Shown: positions 1 through 6,542 of the stretch, one piece after another
Numbering within the stretch: position 1 is the stretch's first letter
Layout of the letters: each line of letters starts with the position of its first letter
Source of the DNA: Conexibacter sp.
GTDB taxonomy: Bacteria > Actinomycetota > Thermoleophilia > Solirubrobacterales > Solirubrobacteraceae
NCBI GenBank assembly: GCA_025964215.1
Contig: JAOPZG010000506.1
Span: forward strand, 1 to 17,376
DNA length: 17,376 nucleotides
Direction: 5' to 3'
Translations under genes and position numbers: made by a program
The notes under the pieces: model-generated
Databases searched by the model: none
What the model saw: only the letters and a program-made list of their open reading frames with translations
Told to the model about the DNA's origin: nothing

Positions 1-1131
1 GACCGGCAGCCGCTCGCCGCCGCGGCGGGTCTGCATCAGCGCCTGGCCGCCCTGGGCGTCGACCGCGTCGACCGCCGTGCGGACGACGATCTCCAGGAGC
101 CCGTCGCGGTCGAGGCTGGAGGCGAACGTCTCGCCGATCCTCCGCAGCGAGAGCTCCATCCGCAGGCGCTCCTGCCCGAGCTCCTCGAGGCGGCCCTCGA
201 GCTGGCGCGACATCTTGTTGAACTCCTCGCCGAGCTGGGCGAACTGGTCGCGCCCGCGCGTGTCGACCTCCGCGGAGAAGTCGCCGGCGCCGAGGCGGCG
301 GGCGGCGCCGAGGAAGTCCTCGATCTGGCGGTTGAGGGAGCGCGAGACGACGATCGCGGAGACCAGCGCCAGCAGGAAGAAGCCGAAGAGGACGAGGCCG
401 GCGACGAGGCGGCCGTCGCGGATGTCGTCGTCGGTGGCCGCGGTCGGCTCGAGCACGGACACCTGGAGGCGCTCGCCGCGGAAGCCCGGTGCGGTGAAGG
501 AGGCGGCGCGGTAGCCGTGGCCGTCGATCGTGACCTCGCCGGTGTGCTGCGGCAGCGTGGCTCGCGTCGCGTTGGGGATCGTCGAGGCGATGGTGCGCGC
601 GCCGCGGCGCACGATGGTCTCCATGCGCGTGCCGCGCGCGACGAGGCGGGTGTAGGCGGCGGCGGTCTCCACGGAGACCTGGAGGTCGGCGACCGGCGTG
701 CCGTCGGCGACGAGGCTGCGGGTGGCGGGGAAGGAGGCGTCGGGATCGCCGACGTCGGCGAGGGTCGTGGCGTCGTGGGCGAGCACGATGCGCCTGGCGT
801 CCGTGGTGGTGAGGCGTGCGCGCGCGATGCGCTGGATCGCGGCGCGATCGTCGGTCCTGAGCGCTCGGGCGAGCTGCGGGTCGCGTCCGAGCCGGGCGGC
901 CAGACGGTCCGCCGCGCCCCGCGCGTCGTAGTAGAGGCCGATCACGGCCTCCTGCCGAGCAGCTACACGCGCATCCGCCTGCCCGTTCTCGCTGTCGGCG
1001 ATCAGCCGGAAGACGATGAACGTCACCGCGACCATCGGCACGATCACGATCAGCACGAAGAACAGCCGCAACCGCGTGCGGAAGCTGGATAGGCGATCGC
1101 GTAGATCGCCGATGAGGCCACGCGTCGACAT
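1..1131 (-). CDS. Membrane sensor protein with HAMP domain (partial, C-terminus beyond window)
   Basis: The minus-strand frame stays open from an ATG at 1131 to base 1, giving 377 residues with no stop, so the C-terminal output domain is outside the window. Seen: a basic N-terminus, TM1 at about residues 23-43 (LFFVLIVIVPMVAVTFIVF), a roughly 200-residue extracytoplasmic segment, TM2 at about 242-262 (LVAGLVLFGFFLLALVSAIV), a HAMP linker at about 264-316 ending in EEFNKMSRQLEGRLEEL, then a coiled stretch and the start of a GAF-like region (RIGETFASSLDRDGLLEIVV). The architecture is that of a transmembrane receptor whose missing end would be a histidine kinase, GGDEF or similar domain; the output cannot be told from here. 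It is divergent from the tRNA-Ala gene. The start is supported because the basic residues and TM1 follow it directly. Confidence 0.85.
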   Translation of the reverse strand, partial: MSTRGLIGDLRDRLSSFRTRLRLFFVLIVIVPMVAVTFIVFRLIADSENGQADARVAARQEAVIGLYYDARGAADRLAARLGRDPQLARALRTDDRAAIQRIARARLTTTDARRIVLAHDATTLADVGDPDASFPATRSLVADGTPVADLQVSVETAAAYTRLVARGTRMETIVRRGARTIASTIPNATRATLPQHTGEVTIDGHGYRAASFTAPGFRGERLQVSVLEPTAATDDDIRDGRLVAGLVLFGFFLLALVSAIVVSRSLNRQIEDFLGAARRLGAGDFSAEVDTRGRDQFAQLGEEFNKMSRQLEGRLEELGQERLRMELSLRRIGETFASSLDRDGLLEIVVRTAVDAVDAQGGQALMQTRRGGERLPV

Positions 1132-1171
1132 CTCCCGCGCGCAGCGTACCCCCGCACCCGGAGACGTCCTC

Positions 1172-1201
1172 TTGGCGTCCACGCCGAGCCTTGGCTACAA
1201 T
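1172..1201 (+). promoter_or_regulatory. Promoter of tRNA-Ala
   Basis: TTGGCG at 1172-1177 (4 of 6 to the -35 consensus) and TACAAT at 1196-1201 (5 of 6 to the -10 consensus) are separated by 18 bases. Transcription should start near 1208, seven bases before the mature tRNA 5' end at 1215, which is typical for a short tRNA leader. Confidence 0.7.
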
Positions 1202-1214
1202 CGAGTCTTCACCC

Positions 1215-1290
<76 letters not shown>

Positions 1291-1297
1291 GGGAGAA

Positions 1298-1320
1298 GGC
1301 CCCGCAAATGCGGGGTCTTC
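1298..1320 (+). terminator. Rho-independent terminator of tRNA-Ala
   Basis: CCCCGC (1300-1305), loop AAAT, GCGGGG (1310-1315), extended by G-U and G-C pairs at the base and followed by the short T-rich run TCTTCGT. It sits just after the tRNA 3' end. Confidence 0.8.
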
Positions 1321-1365
1321 GTCGTTCTGGGGTGCGTCTGGTTTGGGCCGATTTCGAGGTCGCGA

Positions 1366-1383
1366 AAAGGCACTAGTGCCTTT
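1366..1383. repeat. Perfect 18-bp palindrome
   Basis: AAAGGCACTAGTGCCTTT is identical to its own reverse complement, with no loop. It lies 79 bases past the tRNA-Ala 3' end in otherwise non-coding DNA. It could be a protein-binding operator, a recombinase site or a second transcription stop. The half-site AGGCACT recurs in the inverted repeat at 5280-5312. Confidence 0.75.
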
Positions 1384-1398
1384 ATTCCGCTGTATGTG

Positions 1399-1428
1399 CG
1401 TGGATTGCCGCGGATTGACGTGGATTCG
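1399..1428 (+). repeat. Three tandem 10-bp direct repeats (CGYGGATTNN)
   Basis: CGTGGATTGC, CGCGGATTGA and CGTGGATTCG follow one another with an exact 10-base period at 1399-1408, 1409-1418 and 1419-1428. Seven of ten positions are invariant and one more is always C or T. Such iteron-like arrays are used as protein-binding arrays (integrase arm sites, replication iterons, operators). No partner protein is evident in the window. Confidence 0.6.
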
Positions 1429-1469
1429 GCCGCCTCGGAAATGCGCACGCCAGCGGCTGACGGGCTACG

Positions 1470-2399
1470 GTGCGCCCCGTGCTGGCTGACGTCCACCTCG
1501 ACTTCTCCAACATCGGCTGGGACGCGGCGGTCGCGATCGGCACCGGTGTGCTGGCTCTGTCGACCGGCGCGCTCGCGGCTTACACGGCCAGGCTCGCCAA
1601 GAAGACGTCTGACATGGCCGAGGACGAGCGCGACGCGGCCAAGGCCCGGACCCGGCCGGTCCTGATGCCGCCCTCAGAAGTCCGCGCCGTCATCAGCCGG
1701 ATCAACAGCGACGCCGAGCCGATCGCACTGCGCCTGGCGTTGGTCAACGCCGGCGTCGGCCCGGCGCTCAATGCCTACGCCTACGCGGTCGTGGCGACGT
1801 CCGCCGGTTCGGTGCAGACGCGCCTTGCGACGATCGGCAGCGTCGCCCCCGATCACAGCGCTGACATCGTTATTCCCGACGTGCCCGACCACGATGCGGG
1901 CGACTTCGACGACAACGCCTACCTCGCCGTCTATGTCACCGTCGTCTACGGCGATCTGGGCGACCGGACCTATCACTCGGTCATCGGGTTACTCGACCCC
2001 GATCGCGGCCTGGCGCTGCAACCGCGGCCAGGCTTCATCAGCGGGCCACGGACCCTTGAAGTGCTGGCGACCGAGGTCGGGGAAGGAGACGCGCCACCAC
2101 CCCAGTGGCGCGTGACCTTCACCGGGCCGGACGTCACCGACGATCAACGCAACCAACTCGCCTCCGCCAACGTCGTCCTGTTCGCATCGACCGCCGGCGG
2201 CACCGCCCCAGCCCCCGTACCAGGAGAGCCACTGCGGGTGCCAACACCGAGCGTGTTCCGCTGGAGCGCCTACGCCCAGGGCGCCGCCGACGACGACGCC
2301 ATCGCGCGGGTCGGCAAGGCGCTCGCTGACGACCGGTTCGTCGCCTACTCGGCAACCCTGTGGGTCCGCGGCCGGCTCACCACTGCCAGCCTGGAATAG
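1470..2399 (+). CDS. Hypothetical protein with one N-terminal transmembrane segment
   Basis: 309 residues from a GTG at 1470; a second in-frame GTG at 1479 is equally possible because neither has a clear ribosome binding site. Seen: a hydrophobic segment at about residues 18-40 (VAIGTGVLALSTGALAAYTA), then a charged helix rich in D, E, R and K (AKKTSDMAEDERDAAKA), then a soluble, beta-rich body with clear coding character (few rare codons, strong GC3). The layout of a short N-terminal TM anchor, a charged linker and a cytosolic or extracellular body is common in uncharacterised actinobacterial proteins. I do not recognise a family for the body. It stands alone between the tRNA-Ala region and a stretch of decayed genes. 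Confidence 0.75.
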   Translation: MRPVLADVHLDFSNIGWDAAVAIGTGVLALSTGALAAYTARLAKKTSDMAEDERDAAKARTRPVLMPPSEVRAVISRINSDAEPIALRLALVNAGVGPALNAYAYAVVATSAGSVQTRLATIGSVAPDHSADIVIPDVPDHDAGDFDDNAYLAVYVTVVYGDLGDRTYHSVIGLLDPDRGLALQPRPGFISGPRTLEVLATEVGEGDAPPPQWRVTFTGPDVTDDQRNQLASANVVLFASTAGGTAPAPVPGEPLRVPTPSVFRWSAYAQGAADDDAIARVGKALADDRFVAYSATLWVRGRLTTASLE

Positions 2400-2606
2400 C
2401 ACCCGCAAACGACGACGCGCCAGTGAGCGATGATCGGGCGACGTGCCCGCCGACCCGTCACCGCCGCTGAGGATCGAACGCTTCGACGGTGGTCTGCTCG
2501 GTGCTCGACAGTCGAGGTCTCGCATCGCGCTTCTTCGCGCTAGACCCGAGTTCGCTTGCCGTCGATTCCTAGGACGGCCTCGCCGGGCTGGGCGTTCGGG
2601 ATCAAT
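2400..2606. other. Intergenic stretch, no recognisable gene
   Basis: 207 bases between the stop of the one-TM hypothetical protein and the 3' end of the sigma-factor remnant. Frames that stay open here have arginine- and serine-rich translations typical of the antisense of GC-rich DNA. I see no tRNA, terminator or protein motif that stands up. Confidence 0.5.
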
Positions 2607-3109
2607 TCACGACAGGCGACTTCGAGCGATCAACCGCACGATGCGCGCCCGCAGCTTGAGAACCGCGGCCTGCTGCTCATCGAGGGACTCGACCACGAGA
2701 CGCAGCGCATCGGCCTCGAGCCGTAGATAAGCCAGCTCGTCGGGCAGCGCATCGCCGTCGGCGACCGCCGCCAGGACCGAGCTGGCGGGGTCGATCGTCT
2801 CGGGCCGGTGGCGCTTGGCCGCGTCCGCCGCGCGACGCCACGCGATCTTCTCAGCAGCGCCCGACGATTTCGGACGGTCTCGCCGCGAGCCTCGAAGGCG
2901 AGCAGCTCGGCCCACGCCTCCTGATAGAGCTCCTCGGGATCCGCCTGCCGCGGGAATTCGGACCGCAGCATCGCCATGACCGCGGCGCGGTGCTCGGCGT
3001 AGTCGCGCTCGATCTCGGTGTCGCGCGACGAGGGATGGGGGCCGATCGAGGGCATGTCGACGGACAGCACACGGCTGCTGCCCTCTCTGTCGACCAGCTC
3101 GCTCAACAC
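2607..3109 (-). pseudogene. Frameshifted, truncated ECF-type sigma-70 factor
   Basis: Starts at GTG 3109, preceded by a purine-rich AGGTGAGG. The first frame encodes a sigma region 2-like segment (YAEHRAAVMAMLRSEF...DPEELYQEAWAELLAFEA). It then needs a shift at about 2850-2860 into the next frame to continue as KIAWRRAADAAKRH, the usual end of region 2, followed by a linker and the beginning of region 4 (LVVESLDEQQAAVLKLR). The sequence around CTGCTGAGAAGATC fits the loss of one base from a codon between the second Leu and Lys. The region 4 helix-turn-helix that should follow LKLR is missing: the frame ends about 13 residues later at 2607. Two independent lesions argue for a dead gene; a sequencing error could explain only the first. 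Confidence 0.65.
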
Positions 3110-3416
3110 CCCTCACCTCAACTTTTTGTTGGGGAAGGTTTACCGCGTAGCTCAGCAACTGAACCCTCGTGGACGACTTTTGTGCCCAACCCGCGTCGCT
3201 CCTCGAGCCGCACGTGCTCGACGCGCTGTCGTCGTGGCGGGCGTCGCTCGTCGCGCAGGTCGCGCGCGAAGGCGCGATCAACGACTGCAAGTACCCTGGA
3301 TCGTGGTGTCCCTGGTCCCGGGAGGTCCGGCCCCTTGCGCGCCGACCTGTGCTGCCCTAGCGCTCGGCACACTTCCACGGAGAACCGAGCGACGCCGGCG
3401 CGCGGCCGTTCCGAGA
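3110..3416. other. Non-coding or decayed stretch between sigma remnant and SUKH gene
   Basis: 307 bases. A 63-codon plus-strand frame opens with a GTG at 3169 and its first half has a plausible helical composition (LLEPHVLDALSSWRASLVAQ). It then turns into low-quality sequence and stops at 3360, so it may be a leftover of a lost gene. No family can be named. Nothing else is supported here. Confidence 0.4.
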
Positions 3417-3965
3417 TCAGTAGACGCCGAGCTGCTGGACGCGCGCGGGGAGCAGATCCCAGTTGGTGTCCTTCCACGCTCCGCTGTCGTCGATCGCGTA
3501 CGCACCGATCTCGATCAGGTCGATCCAGATCGCCACGAGCTCACCGATCGACGGCAGCGCGTAGCGGTCGCTCTCGCCATGGCCGCCGACGTAGATGGGC
3601 ACGGGGGCGTCGCGGGCGCCGCTGCAGTCGAAGAAGATCCACGGCTGCTCGGAGACCGGCATCAGTCGCATGTCGACTCCCTGGGCGTCCAACATCGCCC
3701 CTCGCACCGCCCCGAAGACCTCGAGCGTGCGCTGGAGCGTGGTCGCGACCCGGTTCGGCGTGATCTCCTCGCGCCCGCCTCCGTCGTGCCATCGCCACCA
3801 CACCCTGGCCTCATCAGGCAGCTCGAAGCTATGCGGACGCGTCAGCGCGTCGATCTGCCCGTCGTCGAGCCCCGGGCGCCACGCGCGGATGATCGGGGCG
3901 CCTGCCGAGTGCAGAGTCTGATCGAAGCGCTTGAGGAGCTCGGGAGTGAGGAGTTGCGGCGTCAC
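3417..3965 (-). CDS. SUKH / SMI1-KNR4 family protein (possible immunity protein)
   Basis: 182 residues from GTG 3965 (MTPQLLTPELLKRF). Features of the SMI1/KNR4 (SUKH) fold are seen: a short N-terminal helical part, RPHSFELPDEARVWWRWHDG (tandem Trp and HDG near residue 55-65), EQPWIFFDCSGAR, then LPSIGELVAIWIDLIEIGAY with an acidic C-terminal tail. Many SUKH proteins are immunity proteins for polymorphic toxins or contact-dependent inhibition effectors; others have regulatory roles. That role is only inferred here because no toxin gene is visible nearby. A second, damaged copy follows upstream at 4049-4441 with roughly 80% nucleotide identity, so the gene was tandemly duplicated. SUKH genes are often found in such arrays. 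Confidence 0.75.
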   Translation of the reverse strand: MTPQLLTPELLKRFDQTLHSAGAPIIRAWRPGLDDGQIDALTRPHSFELPDEARVWWRWHDGGGREEITPNRVATTLQRTLEVFGAVRGAMLDAQGVDMRLMPVSEQPWIFFDCSGARDAPVPIYVGGHGESDRYALPSIGELVAIWIDLIEIGAYAIDDSGAWKDTNWDLLPARVQQLGVY

Positions 3966-4048
3966 GGCGTCGTCGGCCTGTTGCGGATGCCGGTCATGTC
4001 AACGGTCGGAATAGGCAACACGAGATTCAGCCCGGCGTCTCCGCATAC

Positions 4049-4441
4049 TCAGAAGACGCCGAGCTGTTGGACGCGCTCGGGCACCAAATCCCAGTCGGTG
4101 TCCTTCCAGGCGCCGCTGTCGTCGACAGCATGAGCCCCGATCTCGATCAACTCGATCCAGATCACTACAAGCTCACCGATCGACGGCAGCGCGTAGCGGT
4201 CATCCTCACCGTGCCCTCCGACCCAGATCGGAACGGGAGCGTCCCGGGCGCCGCTGCAGTCGAAGAAGATCCATGGCTGCTCCGAGACCGGCGAGAGCCG
4301 CATGTCGGCTCCCTGGGTCTGGAGCACCGCACCTCGCAGCGCCGCGAAGTGCTCGAGCGTGCGCTTGAGCGGGATCGCGACCCGACCCGGCGTGATGTCC
4401 GCATTTCCACCGCCGTCGTGCCATCGCCACCACACCTGGCC
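4049..4441 (-). pseudogene. 5'-truncated second SUKH / SMI1-KNR4 copy
   Basis: From VWWRWHDGGG to the C-terminal VQQLGVF it matches the neighbouring intact SUKH protein almost residue for residue (EQPWIFFDCSGAR and LPSIGELVVIWIELIEIGAH are kept). The first 55 or so residues of the family are missing: homology stops at about 4441, where the sequence becomes the response-regulator remnant on the opposite strand. A frame does continue upstream to an ATG-like start at 4567, but its first ~40 residues would be antisense of the regulator, so a functional product is unlikely. Spacing to the intact copy is 83 bases. Confidence 0.7.
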
Positions 4442-4714
4442 GCGCGCGCCGGTCGGGTCGTCACGCGCCTGGCGATCCTCGACGAGGTCTGGGACGGCGA
4501 GGCCGACCTGCGCTCCAACGCCATCGACGTTCACGTCGCCAAGCTGCGCGCCAAGGTCGACCGGCACTTCGACGCCCCGGCCGACATCCAGTGGCTCGTC
4601 GCGGCATGGGACCGGGGATGGCTGGAGGTTGTCAACCCCGGTCTGCGCCTCGAGGCCGTCGAGGATCGCTTCGCCGGCGATGCGACCGACCGCTTCGCAT
4701 TTACGACGCGATAG
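4442..4714 (+). pseudogene. 3' remnant of an OmpR/PhoB-type response regulator (winged-helix part)
   Basis: The plus-strand frame reads AGRVVTRLAILDEVWDGEAD followed by LRSNAIDVHVAKLRAKVD. This is the C-terminal winged-helix DNA-binding domain of OmpR-type regulators, including the recognition helix. The receiver domain and the first half of the effector domain are absent. After ADIQ the expected T-x-R-G-x-G-Y-R-hairpin is replaced by LVAAWDRGWLEVV and a tail to a stop at 4712-4714, which suggests a small frameshift near 4590. It is joined head to head with the truncated SUKH copy at about 4441/4442, so one rearrangement appears to have cut the 5' ends of both. Confidence 0.65.
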
Positions 4715-5093
4715 ACAGGCTCAGTCGGGCGGTGCTACGTCTCGGACCGGGCGCAGGCCCAGCGCACCCGCTCGCCGGGGAAGGTCGGGCGAGCCAAAGC
4801 GTGCGCCGCCAAGGAGATCTCGGTGATCGGTGCGGGGCGCGTTGTACGCCAACAGGCCATGAAGACCGCTCATGGCCGAAACCAACAGGAATCCGAGCGA
4901 AACCCCAGGTCGGGCTCCCGGCCACCATCGCAGAGTCGCTGCTCATCACGCCGCCAGCAACACCTCAAGTAATCGTGGTGTCCTTCGTTCGAGTGGCCCA
5001 GGGACGGCAGGCGCCTCCGAGGCCGCCCTCGCGCAAACTCCATGCGACCGCCACGACATGCCTGAAACTTCAAAGTCCTGCACCCCGAACGAC
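4715..5093. other. Stretch without recognisable gene
   Basis: 379 bases between the response-regulator remnant and the tRNA-His terminator. Open frames exist on both strands, but none has a recognisable domain or a convincing start, and their composition is erratic. I see no transposase, integrase or RNA gene. It is probably decayed flanking DNA. Confidence 0.5.
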
Positions 5094-5117
5094 AAAAGCC
5101 CCGCTACTGCGAGACTT
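5094..5117 (-). terminator. Rho-independent terminator downstream of the tRNA-His fragment
   Basis: On the minus strand AAGTCTCGC (5117-5109), loop AGTA, GCGGGGCTT (5104-5096) form a nine-pair stem including G-U pairs, followed by a TTTT run (to 5094). It begins eight bases after the tRNA-His 3' end, the normal place for a tRNA terminator. That indicates this side is the original chromosomal context of the tRNA gene. Confidence 0.75.
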
Positions 5118-5125
5118 CTGTGAGG

Positions 5126-5167
5126 GGTGAGCGACGGGACTCGGACCCGCGACCGTCCGGACCACAA
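5126..5167 (-). other. 3' fragment of tRNA-His (GTG); candidate attachment-site scar
   Basis: Read on the minus strand: anticodon loop TTGTGGT (5167-5161, anticodon GTG), anticodon-stem 3' strand CCGGA, a five-base variable loop, the T arm GCGGG-TCCGAGT-CCCGT, the acceptor 3' strand CGCTCAC (5133-5127) and discriminator C5126, as expected of tRNA-His. The 5' anticodon strand should be TCCGG but reads GCTGC. There is no D arm and no GTGAGCG acceptor 5' strand upstream. So exactly nt 32-73 remain. Homology that starts in the anticodon loop and ends at the 3' end is the usual identity block of tyrosine integrases that use tRNA genes. Confidence 0.7.
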
Positions 5168-5279
5168 GCAGCGGATCTACGAGCCGTCCTGCCTGAAATC
5201 TCCTGTTTCCAGGTATTTCGTGGACTCGGACTACGACGCTAGGTGCGCGATGTACGCGGATGCAGGGCGATTGCCGGCG

Positions 5280-5312
5280 ACTCAGGCACTTAACGTCCCT
5301 GAGTGCCTGAGT
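5280..5312. repeat. 11-bp perfect inverted repeat with 11-base spacer
   Basis: ACTCAGGCACT (5280-5290) and AGTGCCTGAGT (5302-5312) are exact reverse complements around TAACGTCCCTG. It lies about 110 bases on the element side of the tRNA-His fragment. There is no T-run on either side, so a terminator is less likely than a protein-binding site. The spacer itself holds CCTGAG, so CTCAGG-type words recur across the site. Confidence 0.65.
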
Positions 5313-5383
5313 ACGAGCAACTCCTACACCTACGCCCTGTGCAGCTCCTGCCGACCCGTGGCTCGCAGGCCTCTTCTGGGCCA

Positions 5384-5414
5384 CGTGATCGCCGACCGGA
5401 CGATCGCGATCACG
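5384..5414 (-). terminator. Hairpin at the end of the catabolic operon (probable terminator)
   Basis: CGTGATCGC (minus strand, 5414-5406) and GCGATCACG (5392-5384) pair perfectly over nine bases with a 13-base loop. The upstream arm overlaps the stop codon of the last gene. There is no U-tract, so it would be an L-shaped, U-less terminator of the kind often proposed in actinobacteria, or an mRNA-stabilising end hairpin. Confidence 0.5.
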
Positions 5415-5991
5415 CAGGCCCGCCAAACGCATCGGACGCCTGCGGCACGCGTGCGCGCTCGCCCGCGCTCTGCGCCAGTGCCCGGAGCGTGCCCGCGAGC
5501 TCCTGCTCGAGGGTCGCGTCGGTGAGGCGGCCGGCCGCGTCGAACTGCTCGTGCGCGGTGGGAACCGCCAGCTCGAGGTCCAGCACGCGAGCGCCGATCG
5601 CGCCGAGCACCTTGCGGGTCTCGGCCTGCGCCCAGACGGCACCGAACATGCCTGTCGAGGCACCGACCACGGCGACGGGCTTGTTGCGCAACACGCTCTC
5701 GGCGAGCGGCCGGGAGAGCCAGTCCAGCGCGATCTTCAGGACGCCGGGGATCGAGCTGTTGTACTCGGGCGTAGCGATCAGGAGCGCGTCGGCGGCCGCC
5801 ACGGCGTCGCCCAGTTCCTGCACGGCGATCGCCGGATGTCCGAGATGGTCCTCGCTGAACGGCGGGATCCCGTCCAGGGCGGGATAGAGCTCCAGCTCGA
5901 GGGCGGGCGGCAACAGGCTCGCCGCCGCCCGCAGCAGCGCAGTGTTGTGCGAATCCCGGCGCAGCGATCCTGAGATGGCCAGGATCCGCAT
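5410..5991 (-). CDS. NADPH-dependent FMN reductase family protein
   Basis: 193 residues from ATG 5991. Flavodoxin-like fold: the FMN-phosphate loop ISGSLRRDSHN lies at residues 6-16, the ATPEYNSSIPGVLKIALDWL segment (P75-E-Y-N) contacts the flavin ring, and VVGASTGMFGA follows at 108-118. This is the SsuE/ArsH/azoreductase-like family, which passes electrons from NAD(P)H to FMN or to quinones. It is the last gene of the operon, starting three bases after the YceI stop. Its likely job is to reduce flavin or re-reduce quinone by-products from the hydroxylated aromatic. The class A monooxygenase in the operon does not itself need a separate reductase, so a quinone role fits better. That role is inference. 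Confidence 0.88.
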   Translation of the reverse strand: MRILAISGSLRRDSHNTALLRAAASLLPPALELELYPALDGIPPFSEDHLGHPAIAVQELGDAVAAADALLIATPEYNSSIPGVLKIALDWLSRPLAESVLRNKPVAVVGASTGMFGAVWAQAETRKVLGAIGARVLDLELAVPTAHEQFDAAGRLTDATLEQELAGTLRALAQSAGERARVPQASDAFGGPA

Positions 5992-5994
5992 CGG

Positions 5995-6519
5995 TCAGAG
6001 GAGGTCGAACTCGAGCTCGACCGACAGCGTGACCTCGTCGGAGAGCGCCTTGCCGCCCTTGGGCAGGTCGGCGTTCCAGGCCATGCCGAACTCGGTGCGG
6101 TCGATGACGGTCTCCAGCGCGAAGCCCAGGCGCGTGTGGGTCATGAACTCGGTGGGGCCGCTCACGGTCCCGGTGGCGCGCACCGGCTTGGTAACGCCGC
6201 GCAGCGTCAGCTGCCCCTCGAGCGTCAGCGAGTCGCCGTCGATCGAGAGCACGTCGGATCGGAAGCTGATCGCGGGATGCCGCTCGCCGACGAAGAAGTC
6301 GGGCGACTGGAGGTGGCTGCCCAGCGTCGGCTCTTTGACGTTGATCGACGCCACCTTCACCGCGCCAGTGAGGACGCCGTCGCGCAGCGCGCCGTCGACC
6401 TCCTCGAAGGTCCCGCGGAACTTGGCCACGGTGTAGTCGATGGAGAAGCTCGCCGACGAGTGCGTCGGGTTGAGCTTCCACTGGCCGATCAGACGGTCGT
6501 CGAAGGTCGTGTCGGACAC
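5995..6519 (-). CDS. YceI family lipid/isoprenoid-binding protein
   Basis: 174 residues from GTG 6519. An excellent AGGAG (6532-6528) sits eight bases before this start. An earlier ATG at 6546 forms an ATGA overlap with the preceding stop but has no ribosome binding site, and would add nine Pro/Gly-rich residues. YceI hallmarks are seen: WKLNPTHSSASFSIDYTVAK at the N-terminus, KEPTLGSHLQSPDFF, HPAISFRSDVLS, GQLTLRGVTKPV, and FGMAWNADL near the end. YceI proteins are beta-barrel (lipocalin-like) binders of long polyprenyl or other hydrophobic molecules. No signal peptide is present, so this one should be cytoplasmic. In this operon it might hold a hydrophobic substrate or intermediate. Confidence 0.88.
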   Translation of the reverse strand: MSDTTFDDRLIGQWKLNPTHSSASFSIDYTVAKFRGTFEEVDGALRDGVLTGAVKVASINVKEPTLGSHLQSPDFFVGERHPAISFRSDVLSIDGDSLTLEGQLTLRGVTKPVRATGTVSGPTEFMTHTRLGFALETVIDRTEFGMAWNADLPKGGKALSDEVTLSVELEFDLL

Positions 6520-6542
6520 GGGTGATGCTCCTGGGTTCGGGG

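Noticed and set aside
2840..2870. Programmed ribosomal frameshift in the sigma factor
   Set aside because: No slippery heptamer or downstream pseudoknot is evident, and region 4 is also truncated, so decay is simpler.
4049..4567. A full-length 172-residue second SUKH gene
   Set aside because: The first ~40 residues are antisense of a response-regulator winged helix; real homology begins at VWWRW.
4715..5093. Transposase or integrase remnant
   Set aside because: No DDE, HTH or tyrosine-recombinase motif could be read in any frame, and no terminal inverted repeats were seen.
5126..5200. Complete functional tRNA-His
   Set aside because: The 5' anticodon strand, D arm and acceptor 5' strand do not pair or do not exist; only nt 32-73 are preserved.
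5127..5525. Open frame starting inside the tRNA-His fragment (MSDGTRTRDRP...)
   Set aside because: It is a translation of the reverse complement of the tRNA T arm and of the inverted repeat, ending in antisense of the FMN reductase; typical tRNA artefact.
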